A stretch of DNA of 64,000 nt, taken from contig OX419757.1 of the NCBI GenBank assembly GCA_948567375.1, forward strand, positions 68,014,001-68,078,000, read 5' to 3'. This document shows positions 9,417-20,049 of this stretch, one piece after another. Source of the DNA: Lunularia cruciata (taxonomy: Eukaryota > Streptophyta > Marchantiopsida > Lunulariales > Lunulariaceae). The translations under genes and the position numbers were made by a program. How positions within the stretch are numbered: the stretch's first letter is position 1; each line of letters starts with the position of its first letter. The notes under the pieces were generated by a model. The model did no database searches. It was not told where the DNA came from and worked only from the letters and a program-made list of their open reading frames with translations.

Positions 9417-10800
9417 GTGCCACCTCAAGCAACGGTTGATCGGATAGTTCAGGAGTTTACAGATGTGTTTTTGGATGATCTGCCAAAGGGATTATCTTCT
9501 GATCGAGGTATGCCCTTCAAGATTGAGTTATTGGCAGGGAGTACTGCAGTGAGTAGACCAATCTATCGGCTCTCACCAAAGGAGTTAGAGGAATTGCAAA
9601 CAACACTTATAGAGTTGTTGGAGAAGGACTTCATACGACATAGTACCTCTCCGTGGGGAGCACCGATACTATTTGTTCCAAAGAAGGATGGAGAACTTCA
9701 TTTCTGTATTGATTACCGTGGGCTCAATAAGCAAACCGTGAAGAATGCATATCCCTTGCCTCGGATTGATGACTTGCTTGATCAATTAAGTGGAGCACGC
9801 TACTTTTCCAAGCTAGATCTTCATAGCGGCTATTGGCAAATTCCTATTGAAGGAGAGGACGTGCAAAAGATTGCCTTTCGCACAAGGGATGGACATTTTG
9901 AGTAGAGAGTTCTACCTTTCGGACTCACTAATGCTCCAACAGTCTTCATGGATCAGATGCATCGGGTGTTGGAGGGACTATTGGATCAGTCCGTGGTAGT
10001 GTTCTTAGATGATATCTTAATCTATAGGAGAACAGAGGCAGAACACAAGAATCATGTGCGAGAAGTCCTAAGAGGACTACGACAGTGGAAATTCTACTGC
10101 AAGAAGTCAAAGTGTGCTTTTTGGCAGAAGGAGGTTACCTTCTTGGGTCATAAGATCTCATCAGAGGGAATCAAGATGGAAGAAGAGAAGATCAACGCCA
10201 TTACTAATTGGCCTACCCTGAAGGATGCTACCAAAGTATGAGCATTCAATGGATTGGCCAGTTTTTACCGACGGTTCATCCACTATTATGCTCACGTGGC
10301 CGCACCATTGACTGACCTCTTGGGAAAGAACTTGAGCTTCCAATGGACAACCAAGCATGAAGAAGCATTCTAGAAGTTAAAGCATATGGTGTCTTCAAGA
10401 CCCATTCTTCAACCATATGATCCTCAACTACCTTGTGTGGTTGATTTTGATGCTTCTAACTTTGCAATTGGAGCTGTGTTGCAACAAGAATTTCCACATG
10501 GACTACATCCTATTGCCTTTATGTCTCGCCGATTAAATACAGCTAAAAGAAATTACTCTGCTTGAGATCAAGAACAACTTGCAATGGTATATGCCACCAA
10601 GGTATGGAGGCATTATCTCTTGGGGAAACAGGTGATCATGCGAACTGATCACAAGCCATTGTTGCAGACCTTACACCTAGAGCACATGAAGAGGCGACAT
10701 CATCGATGGGAAGAGCAACTCCAATTGTTCAACATCAAACTTGAGTACAAACCAGGTCGGTCCTATGTCATCCCTGATGCTCTATCACGACGACCTGATT
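9417..10800 (+). pseudogene. A1 reverse transcriptase and RNase H
   Basis: RT fingers with [25 protein letters not shown], palm [14 protein letters not shown] (catalytic aspartate), a TAG at 9903-9905 inside the [10 protein letters not shown] block, then [10 protein letters not shown] with both catalytic aspartates. A TGA at about 10239 starts the connection. RNase H runs 10430-10800 with VDFDASNFAIGAVLQQE and MRTDHKPLL, broken by a stop near 10564. Domain order and wording are Ty3/gypsy. Confidence 0.85.
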
Positions 10801-12179
10801 TGAAGTCTCTTCCTCTCATTGCGGTAGCAATTACGACGGTGTCAATTGACTCCAAGATTCATAACAAGTTTCGGTTAGCTCTACAGCAAGATCCCTTCTT
10901 CCAAATGGTATATGGTCGGCTAACAACAGGTGACAAGGAGTACAACACCTTCTCCTTCAAGGAAGGCCTTCTATTCCATGCGGACCGGATCTATGTTCCA
11001 GCCAAAGGTGATCTTTGACTTGTGCGCCTTCAAGAAGCCCATGATTTACCTATCGCTGGTCACATGGGTGTGGACAAGACCTTGGGGACCCTCCAACGTC
11101 AATGGTGGTGGCTTAACATGACACGGGATGTTCAAGAATTTGTCCAATTGTGTGAGAGCTGCCAACGTAACAAGGCCAACAACCAAAAGCCGGGTGGACT
11201 CCTTCAACCGCTTGCCGTTCCATCAGCTTGTTGGGAACATGTGAGCTTGGATCTCATCACATCCTTGCCAAAGACAAAACAAGGACACACCGCCATTGTG
11301 GTGTTTGTGGATAAGCTTAGTAAGCAAATCTACTTGGCACCAACCTGTGATACTGTGGATGCTCCAACCTTAGCACAAATCTACTTTGACAATGTCTTCA
11401 AACATCATGGAATGCCACACGTACTCATCTCCGACCGTGATCCCCGCTTTACCGGGAAGTTTTGGCAAGCACTCTTTCAAATACTCGGCACCAAGCTTGC
11501 TTTGTCCACGGCCTATCATCCTCAAACTGATGGACAAACCGAACGTGCAAATCATACATTGGAGGATATGTTGCGTGCATTTGTCAATGTCCACCATACC
11601 AATTGGGATGAATGTCTTGCCGCTGCCAAATTTGCCTACAACAATTCCAAACAGGCAAGCACCGGATTCTCTCCTTTCTTTCTCAATTTTGGCCAAGATC
11701 CGCTTGTTCCAGATTCTCTTCTTGCTCCCCCTCCATCTCAGGTTCCTCATACTTCCACATTCTTGACCACTATATCCCAATCTCTCAAACAAGCCAAGTC
11801 TCACCTCCTTGTTGCTCAGAATCGCCAAAAAAAATATGTGGACCACCATCGTCGAGATCTCACCTTTAAAGTCGGTGATAAAGTCATGTTATCCTCTAGT
11901 AACTTCCCTCTCCCACTTGATACCCAAGTTCATAAACTTGCCCCTAATTGGATAAGACCCTTTGATATCACCCAAATTGTCTCTCTTGTTGCTTATCGTC
12001 TTGCCTTGCCTTGTCACATGCGTATCCATCCTGTCTTTCATGTTTCCAAGTTGAAACCCTTCGTTCCTAACCCCTCTTCCTTTTCCTCTCGAGTCCAACC
12101 GCCCCCTCTTCCTATCCCTATCAATGATCATGAGGAGTACGAAGTTGATCGTATCCTTGCACGTTGCCACATTCAATGA
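10801..12179 (+). pseudogene. A1 integrase
   Basis: From 11022 a 385-codon frame is open. Zinc-binding HHCC: the two histidines in HDLPIAGH and the cysteines in CESC. Core: LDLI, SDRDPRF and GQTERANHTLED supply the D, D and E. C-terminal part VGDKVML...WIRPFDI...AYRLALP...HPVFHVSKLKPF is the GPY/F module. It stops at a TGA (12177-12179) before the chromodomain, and a TGA near 11018 separates it from the upstream part. Confidence 0.87.
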
Positions 12180-12313
12180 GGCCGTCGCCACCATACGGAG
12201 TACAAGGTCCTTTGGAAAGGGTATCCCCTTCATGATGCCACTTGGGAACTTCTTTCTCACCTCCAAAATGCACAGATGGCCATCAAGGAATTCAAAGCTT
12301 CACTGGCGACGAG
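12121..12313 (+). pseudogene. A1 chromodomain
   Basis: EEYEVDRILA, stop, then HTEYKVLWKGYPLHDATWE and LQNAQMAI: the chromodomain pattern (V--IL----, LVKWKGYP--DATWE). Chromodomains steer integration into heterochromatin in chromoviruses. The reading frame is split by the TGA at 12177. Confidence 0.8.
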
Positions 12314-12341
12314 GACGTCACCAACTAGCGGCGAGGGAATA

Positions 12342-12949
12342 TGTAACAATATGGAGTTTAGTGATGAAGTTAGTCAGGCTTACGAAGTAGAGAATAAGAC
12401 AAAATAGCTTAAAATATTCTAGAAGCATCTCAGAAGCTTCTTGGGAAGCTTCCCAACTAGTTAACTTGTGCCCTAAGCAGGTAGCTTCTAGAAGGAAGCT
12501 TCTAGAAGCTTCTAACTAGTAACAATATGGAGTTTAGTGACGAAGTTAGTTGGGCTTACAAAGTAGAGAATAAGACAAAATAGCTTAGAATATTCTAGAA
12601 GCATCTTAAAAGCTTCTTGGGAAGCTTCTCAACTAGTTAACTTGCACCCTAAGCAGGTAACTTCTAGAAGGAAGTTTCTAGAAGCTTCTAGAAGCTTAGC
12701 TTAGCTTAGCTTGCTTGCCAAGTAGCCGGCTTCTAGAAGGAAGCTTCTTGAGAAGCTTCCTAGTTAACTTGGCTTGCACTCCAAGAAAGCGGCTCAAGGA
12801 AGCCTCTTGAGAAGCTTCAAGGGTCTTGTATGCTACCTATAAATACCAAGGCCAAAGCTCATGCTAGGCATTCGGAGTTTTCCCTCATTCAAGTGTCCCA
12901 ATGTGAATTTCCATTCTCCTATTTCTCTCCTCGGTTTCGGTCTTTTACA
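12342..12949 (+). repeat. A1 3' LTR
   Basis: TGTAACA...TTTTACA, 608 bases, preceded by a purine-rich GGCGAGGGAATA (polypurine tract). Carries the same tandem duplication as the 5' LTR, TATA box at 12838-12845, and is followed by TAGAT. Confidence 0.92.
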
Positions 12950-12954
12950 TAGAT

Positions 12955-13575
12955 TCTCTTGACTTCTAGCCAATTGGATGGTGTGGCAAAACTTTGGTAG
13001 CAATTCTAAGTGGAGCGAGCTGAACAACAGATTGTTGCACCAATCTTGACATGGAAAAAATTCAAGGATGCAATACTTGGTCAATTTCAACTATAAATAC
13101 CACTTGATCCGTACAAGATAAATTGGCAAAGTTGAAGCAAATTGGCTTAGTAAGAGGCTATATCACACAATTTCAGGACATCATCATGCAAATTCTAGAT
13201 ATACAAGAAGGAGAAGTTTTGGATCAATTTGTGTGGGGATTGAAGTCACGAACCAAATTGGAAGTGACCATGCAAGAACCACAAAACATAGAAGAAGTCA
13301 TGCAATTGGCTTTGATTCCTTGGTTGCAACAACTTGGTCTTGACCTTGACTTACACCAAGCTTACCAGTACAATACGCACCGGTGGAAGAACCAACACAA
13401 ATGGAGATTGATGCTATCCAACAAAGGCCACTTGGTGTAGCAAATAGAGAAAGATTATGACAAAATAGAGGTTGTTTTTATTGTCGCCAAGTTGAACATC
13501 GTATTGCTGAATGTCCACTTAGGAATGGGTGACTCGACAAGTTTCCCAGATAGAGTTTGTGGAACTGAATGATCA
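12955..13575 (+). pseudogene. A2 gag, part after the A1 insertion
   Basis: Continues the gag frame broken at 6981 (TTCTCTTGACTTCTAGCCAATTGG aligns to 8102 onward in A1). It includes KLKQIGLVRGYITQFQDIIMQI and a zinc-knuckle remnant near 13470-13515 in a shifted frame. About 35 bases (13084-13115) look unrelated to A1's gag. Several stops. Confidence 0.75.
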
Positions 13576-13623
13576 AGGAAACAAAGAATCCCAATAGGAG
13601 ATTTTGAGTCGCCTACTTGGAGC

Positions 13624-14958
13624 TTGATTAGTTCCAATGGGATTGAAGGCTCAACCTATGCAAATTTGCTTCACTTGCAAGGTACGATATCTAATCAGGG
13701 TTGTAGGATTTTGGTTGATTTTGGAAGTTCAAAGAATTGCATGTCTATGCAAGTAGCAAAGGAATTGGGTATTCCTATCAAGCCAGTGATTGGAAGTAGT
13801 TTGATGACGGCGGGTGGTAGAAAGGGTTTTGCATTCTACACCTCGCATCCTATTACTTTCAAGATTGGGAAGGAGTATTTGGAGTGTATGAGGTTTGTAG
13901 TGGCACCTCTACACTACAATATCATTCTAGGTCTACCTTGGCTTGAACGTCATAAGGTTCAATTTGATTGGACCAGATGCCAAATTCAAGTACAACACCA
14001 AGGTAGGAATTTCCGATTAGGTTGTCTGGCACCTTTGAGTAAGACACCTAAGAATAGCCAATCTCAAGATGGGAAGTTTGTTGAGAAGGTAGCCATAGAA
14101 CAAACCTTGAAGGGAGATGAGTCCCAAGATGGGAAGTTTGCCAAAGAGGCAACCATGGAGCAAACTTGGAAGAAAGATGAGTCCCTAGAAGGGAATTTGG
14201 TTAGTAAATCAACCATAGAGCAAGCTTTGGAGGAAGATATGTTTGTATTCACGGTGTGGATCAAGCCGATTGCACAAGAACAATCGGAGGAGGGCCAAGA
14301 GCCTCATCAAGCAATGGTTGATTGGATAGTTCAGGAGTTTGCAGACATGTTTCTAGATGATCTACCAAAGGGATTACCCTTCGATCAAGGTATGCCCTTC
14401 AAGATTGAGTTATTGCCAAGGAGTACTCCATTGAGTAGACCAATCTATCGGCTCTCACCAAAGGAGTTGGAGGAGTTGCAAACAACACCTATAGAGTTGT
14501 TGGAGAAGGACTTCATACAACATAGTACCTCTCCTTGGGGAGCACCGGTACTATTTGTTCCAAAGAAGGATGGAGGACTTTGTTTTTGTATTGATTATCG
14601 TGGGCTCAATAAACAAACCGTGAAGAATGCATATCCCTTGCCTCGGATCAATGACTTGCTTGATCAACTAAGTGGAGTAGGCTACTTTTCCAAGTTGGAT
14701 CTTTGCAACGGCTATTGGCAAATTCCTATTGATAGAGAGGATGTGCAAAAGATTTCCTTTCATACAAGGTATGGGAATTTTGAGTGGAGAGTTCTACCAT
14801 TTGGACTCACTAATGCTCCAACAATCTTCATGGATCAGATGCATTGGGTGTCGGATGGACTATTAGATCGGTTTGTGGTGGTATTCTTGGATGATATCTT
14901 AATTTATAGTAAGATAGAGGTAGAACATGTGAATCATGTGCGAGAAGTCCTAAGATGA
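13624..14958 (+). pseudogene. A2 protease and reverse transcriptase (one 444-codon frame)
   Basis: Protease, linker repeats and most of RT are in a single open frame. The protease active site reads LVDFGSS: the serine of DSG is phenylalanine, so it should be inactive. RT has [39 protein letters not shown] and [11 protein letters not shown], all intact here, and ends at a TGA at 14956-14958 in the thumb. Confidence 0.87.
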
Positions 14959-15670
14959 CTACAACAATGGAAATTTTACTGCAAAAAGTCAAAGTGTGCC
15001 TTTTGGCAGAAGGAGGTTACCTTCTTGGGTCATAAGATCTCATCAGAGGGGATCAAGATGGAAGGAGAGAAAATCAAGGCCATTACTGATTGGCCTACTC
15101 CAAAGGATGATACAAAAGTACGGGCATTCAATGGATTGGCCAGTTTTACCAACGGTTCATCCATTATTATGCTCATGTGGCTGCACCATTGACTGACCTC
15201 TTGGGAAAGAACTTGAGCTTCTAGTGGACCACCAAGCATGAAGAAGTATTCCAGAAGTTAAAGCATATGGTGTCTTCAAGACCCATTCTTCAACCATATG
15301 ATCCTCAACTACCCTATGTGGTTGATTTTGATGCTTCTAACTTTGCAATTAGAGCCGTGCTGCAACAAGAATTCCCCGATGGACTCCATCCCATTGCCTT
15401 TGTGTCTCGCCGACTCAATATGGCTAAACAAAACTACTCTGCTCAAGATCAAGAACAACTTGCAATGGTATATGCCACCAAGGTATAGAGGCATTATCTC
15501 TTGGGGAAACAAGTGATCATGCAAACTGGTCATAAACCATTGTTGCAGACCTTACACTTAGGACACATTAAGAGTTGTCATCAATGGGAGGAATAACTCC
15601 AACTATATGACATCAAACTTGAGTACAAACTAGGTCGGTTCCATGTCATCCCTAATGCTTTATCTTGACG
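14959..15670 (+). pseudogene. A2 RT thumb and RNase H
   Basis: Follows 9-10.8 kb of A1 closely but with frameshift and stops (for example near 15144, 15224, 15488, 15596 and 15667). VDFDASNFAIRAVLQQEF marks the RNase H start, with Gly of the usual AIGAVL changed to Arg. Confidence 0.8.
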
Positions 15671-15879
15671 ACCTGATTTGAAGTCTCTTCCTCTCATCAT
15701 AGCGGGAATTTCAACGGTGTCAGTTGACTCCAAGGTCCAAAACAAGTTTTAGTCAGCTCTACACCAAGATCCCTTCTTCCAAATGGTACATGGTCGCCTT
15801 ACGGCATGCAATAAGGAGTAGTACACCTTCTCCATCAAGGAGGGTCTTTTATTCCATGTAGACCGGATCTATCTTCCAA

Positions 15880-17219
15880 CTACAGGTGATCTTTGACTTG
15901 TGCGCCTTCAAGAAGCCCATGATTTACCCATCGCTGGTCACATGGGTGTAGACAAGACCTTGGGTACCCTCTAACGTCAATGGTAGTGGCCGAACATGAC
16001 ACAAGATGTTCAAGAATTTGTCCGATCATGTGAGAGCTGCCAACGTAACAAGGCCAGCAACTAGAAGCCAGGTGGACTCCTTCAACCACTCGCCATTCCA
16101 TCCACTCACTGGGAGCATGTGAGCTTGGATCTCATCACATCCTTGCCAAAGATAAAACAAGGACACACCGCAATCATGGTGTTTGTGGATAAGCTTAGTA
16201 AACAAATCCACTTGGCACCAACTTGTGATATCATGGATGCTCCAACCTTAACGCAAATCTACTTTGACAATGTCTTCAAGCATCATGGGATGCCATGTGT
16301 ACTCATCTCCAACCGTGATCCTTGATTTACCGGGAAGTTTTGGCAAGCACTCTTCTAGATACTCAACACCAAGCTTGCTTTGTCCACATCCTATCATCCT
16401 CAAACTGATGGACAAACCAAACATGCAAATCATACATTGGAGGATATGTTGCATGTCTTTGTCAATGTTCACCATACCAATTGGGATGAATGTCTTGCGG
16501 TTGTAGAATTTGCTTACAACAATTCCAAACAGGCAAGTACCAGATTTTCTCCTTTCTTTCTCAATTTTGGCCAAGATCAACTTGTTCCAAATTCTCTTCT
16601 TGCTCTATGTCTATCTCAAGTTCCTCATACTTCCACATTCTTGACCACTATATCCCAATCTCTCCAACAAGCCAAGTCTCACCTCCTTGTTGCTCAGAAT
16701 TGCCAAAAACAATATGCGGACCACCATTGTCGTGATCTCATCCTTGAAATCGATGATAAAGTCATGTTATCCTCTAGTAACCTCCCTCTCCCACTTGATA
16801 CCCAAGTTTTTAAACTTGCCCCTAATTGGATAAGACCCTTTGATATCACCCAAATTGTCTCTCTTGTTGCTTATTGACTTACTTTGCCTTGTCACATGCG
16901 TATCCATCCTGTCTTTCAGGTTTCCAAGTTGAAACCCTTTGTTCCTAACCCCTCTTCCTTTTCCTCTCAAGTCCAACCTCTCCCTCTCCCTATCCCTATC
17001 AATGATCATGAGGAGTACAAAGTTGATCATATCCTTGCACGTCACCATATTCAAGGAGGTCATTGCCATCATACAGAGTACAAGGTCCTTTGGAAAGAGT
17101 ATCCCCTTCATGATGCCACATGGGAACCTTTTTCTCACCTCCAAAATGCACAAACGGCCATCCAAGAATTGAAAGCTTCATTGGTGACGAGGACGTCACC
17201 AACTAGCGGTGGAGGAATA
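15880..17219 (+). pseudogene. A2 integrase and chromodomain
   Basis: Zinc-binding region 15898-16060, core 16119-16480 (LDLITSLPK, then SNRDP in place of SDRDP, and GQTKHAN in place of GQTERAN, so both a catalytic Asp and the Glu are lost), GPY/F segment and chromodomain at 16884-17200 with HTEYKVLWKEYPLHDATWEP. Stops at 16324 and 16878. Ends at the polypurine tract GGTGGAGGAATA. Confidence 0.85.
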
Positions 17220-17632
17220 TGTAACAATATGGAGTTTAGCGACGAAGTTAGTCGGGCTTACAAAGTAGCACATAAGACAAATTAGCCTAGAATGTTCTAA
17301 AAGTATCTAGGAAGCTTCTTGGGAAGCTTCCCGGCTAGCTTAGCTTGCACCTCAAGTAAGTAGCTTCTAGAAGGAAGCTTCTATAAGCTTCCAACTAGCT
17401 TAGCTTGCATCCCAAGTAGGCAACTTCTAGAAGGAAGCTTCTTGAGAAGTTTCCTAGTTAACTTGGCTTGCACTCTACGAAAGCGGCTTGAGGAAGCTTC
17501 TCAAAGGCCTTGTATGCTACTTATAAATACCAAAGCCAAAGCTCATGCTAGGCATTGGAGGTTTCCCACATTCAAGTGTCCCAATGTGAGTTTCCGTTCT
17601 ACTATTTCTCTCCTTGGTCTTGGTCTTTTACA
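17220..17632 (+). repeat. A2 3' LTR
   Basis: 413 bases, TGTAACA...TTTTACA, without the tandem duplication of A1. The array is slightly decayed (a central GAA unit reads TAA). TATA box TATAAATA near 17523. Followed by AAAAG and the continuation of B. Confidence 0.9.
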
Positions 17633-17639
17633 AAAAGCA

Positions 17640-18058
17640 TGTTTGAGTGTTTAGATTCATCTTGGGAACATAAAGGGTCATCAAAGTGTAAATTGAGGTT
17701 ATGCAAGGTTCCCCAAGGGTTTGAGGTGATTATAAGGGTAGATTTGAGGAAAAAAGAGTTGAAAATAGAATTTGAAGAGAGTGTTGAGAGGATCCAAAAA
17801 TCTACACCACTTGGAGGAAAGAGTGAGTCTAAGTGCTTTTTATGTGGAGAGAAGGGACATAAGACAATTTCATATCCATCGACATTTGAAAGCAAGAGAT
17901 TGAGGGAAAGGAAAGGCTTACTTGACTTGGGTTTGCATGTTGGACCTTCTTCACCAAGATTGAGAAGGAGAAATCTAAGACCAAGGTTTGTGGAGTGGAA
18001 GGACTTCCAAAAGGACAAAAGTGTAGTGGAGTCAAAACATTTTTGGAGACTTTGGTGA
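17640..18058 (+). pseudogene. B upstream gag-region frame with a knuckle-like motif
   Basis: Plus-strand frame just after A2. It encodes a charged protein with CFLCGEKGHKTISYP, a CCHC-like motif whose last cysteine is tyrosine (or displaced). A proper knuckle occurs again in the next gag frame, so B would carry two. Function unknown; it may be an extra gag domain. Confidence 0.45.
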
Positions 18059-18299
18059 AAGATCTTGGAGAGAGTTGTAGTACAGCTATAGAAATACTAC
18101 CACTTTCATCAGCTTGTTCTCAATATTAGTGATGGAGATAAACTTTCAACTTATGGATAAACTATCCATGAGAGTTTGAATAATATGCACTCTAGGACTT
18201 GATGTTGCTATAGAAATCATGGAGCAACATGAAAACTTTTTTATTCCCAATGGTGGATTACTCTCAAATAGTGTTAGTCAAATACATACTATATTAGTT

Positions 18300-19591
18300 A
18301 TAGAGTGAGAGAAAAGAGAATGATAGTGAAGGGCTAAGATAGAGAAACTTTTTGTTTTATTTAGCAAGGATAGAGAAGATGTGGAGGCCTTTGTGAGAGA
18401 CTTCAAGAGAGCTTGCATAAGAAACAATGAGAGAAGGAAGAATAAGTGGGCCTCATTATTACTGGATTTCTTTGAGGATGTAGCACTTACATGGTATAAG
18501 TTAGAATACCAAAAAAAAAGAGGAGAAATATGCAAGAAGAGTCTTGGGAGAGTTTGACTTTAGCATTCATTGAGAACTTTCTTCCAAATGAGAGTTATGA
18601 GAGATTGATGAGTGAGATTACTTTCCTCAAACAAGGAGATGGAGAGAAAATGAGAGTCTATATAGAAAGAGTGGCAAAGTTAGAGTCCAGATTTTGCATA
18701 GTGTTGAGGAAGAGTAGGGATGATATGGAGACTACTATGATTAGCATAGGAGCTATGCTCACCCAGAATTTTGTGGGAGGGTTGAGATCACAAATAAGAA
18801 GCAAGGTAAGATATGAGAAACCTTCTTCCAAGGTTGAAGCTATCAAGATTGCAATCTGTATGGAAGAGAGTTTGAGAGGAGATGAGAGTGATTTGGTGGT
18901 CAAGGAGGTTATGCATCCTCCTCAAGCCTACAAGTATGGTGGACCTTCTAACACTTTGGTAGTAAGGGTTGCACCAAAAGTAGTAGTTGCTCCGGTTCTT
19001 ACACCTCTATCAAAAGATCCATTTCAAACCATCATAGAACAACTTGTAGGTCTCAAGATCAATGTAGTGCAACTATGGGAGAAGAGAGAGGTGGATCAAA
19101 ATGTAGAGAGAGGGCCAAGGAGTTATGCAAACTATCCATATAGAGGAGGCCAACCAACCAAAACTTTCAATGATAGAAATTGTTTTGGTTGTGAAGGAAG
19201 AGGTCACATCCGAAAGAATTGCCCAAATTCCACTTACCATGGAGGAAGGAGTTATGAGGGAGCCAATAGAGGGCAAGAGGGAGGGAGTGAAACCCAAGTG
19301 GCTCCTAATCCAAACAAAGATAAGGGGATAGCATCCATAGATGTAGTTGAGAGCAAATATGAGAAGGGAGAGTTCTTAAACTCCAAAGGTCTTAATTTGG
19401 ATGTTTTGACACAAGAGAAGAAGAGAGCTTATTTTGTAGAGGATGTACACTCTTCTCAAGGATTTACGCCTAGCAAGGATACTCTTATGCTTGCTAGGAG
19501 CACTTTCACAAGCACTTCAACATCATCAACAACAAAGACTCCAAGGAAGAAGTTGGGGATGGAGGACTTCTTGATCTCAAAGCAACAATGA
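18300..19591 (+). pseudogene. B gag
   Basis: Retrotransposon gag: KDREDVEAFVRDFKRAC and VALTWYKLEYQ in one frame, then a shift at a run of nine A (18511-18519), after which ESWESLTLAFIENFLPNESYERL continues for 353 codons. Zinc knuckle CFGCEGRGHIRKNC (C-X2-C-X4-H-X4-C) near 19182-19224, followed by a low-complexity Gly/Ser/Thr tail. C is inserted about 180 bases after the stop. Confidence 0.8.
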
Positions 19592-19775
19592 AACTACAAT
19601 GTGTTGGAGGATGTAGGTAGTCACAAAGCTAAAATCACAATGGGCCAATTGATTGCTTTGAACCCTACCTTGAGAAAGTAGCTTAGAGGTGGTTTGAGTC
19701 TACAAGGAGCAAGAGGAAAAAGAAGGCAAAGCTCCAGTATCAATGGGGGTGGTGGATGCCAAACCAGCACCATAG

Positions 19776-20035
19776 TGTTAGGTTTAACTTTGATGTTTAG
19801 GGGTTAGGTTGGATTTGTGAGCAGACTCTGATATGGTGAGGAAGATCTGAGTGACGGTAGAGGTCTGTACTTGAAAATTGACATGAGGCTAAGGGAGTAA
19901 AGTTTGTGTTGAATGCTTCTCGTGGATGTAGCCTCACATCAAGGTGAACCACGTACCTTTTGTGTAATGAATAAGTACTCTAGCAATATGTTTTGATGTG
20001 TGAAGGTTTCTATAATTCTTGTTTGATTCTCAGCA
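19776..20035 (+). repeat. C 5' LTR
   Basis: TGTTAGG...CTCAGCA, 260 bases; begins directly after CATAG. The canonical end CAACA of the 3' LTR is CAGCA here. Confidence 0.92.
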
Positions 20036-20037
20036 AA

Positions 20038-20049
20038 TGGTATCAAAGC
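20038..20049 (+). other. C primer-binding site
   Basis: TGGTATCAAAGC, one base off the plant initiator tRNA-Met complement, two bases after the LTR. Confidence 0.75.

Larger units (their letters stand above)
6982..12949 (+). mobile_element. Element A1: Ty3/gypsy chromovirus, complete but decayed
   Basis: 5' LTR 6982-7579 and 3' LTR 12342-12949, flanked by a perfect target duplication TAGAT (6977-6981 and 12950-12954). The two LTRs differ at about 20 positions by hand count plus small indels. Primer site at 7581, then gag, protease, RT, RNase H, integrase and a C-terminal chromodomain, which places it among chromoviruses. It is inserted in the gag of a same-family copy (A2). Stops in gag, RT, RNase H and before the chromodomain make it non-autonomous. 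Confidence 0.93.
6545..17632 (+). mobile_element. Element A2: chromovirus, interrupted by A1
   Basis: LTR start TGTAACA at 6545 and LTR end TTTTACA at 17632. Flanks AAAAC (6540-6544) and AAAAG (17633-17637) match at four of five bases, consistent with an aged target duplication in B's leader. Its 5' part has an internal deletion joining the LTR directly to gag. A1 sits in gag, and the remainder (12955-17219) carries gag end, protease, RT, RNase H, integrase and chromodomain. Confidence 0.85.

Noticed and set aside
11370-11849. 159-codon open frame on the minus strand
   Set aside because: It is antisense to the integrase of A1; the same shadow recurs in A2 (16248-16580), and integrase homology explains the sequence.
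17220-17632. Reading the GAA/TTC repeats simply as HindIII/XbaI-like palindromes or low-complexity DNA
   Set aside because: Spacing is a strict five-base alternation kept across diverged copies and placed upstream of the TATA box, which simple low complexity does not predict; still, function is unproven.
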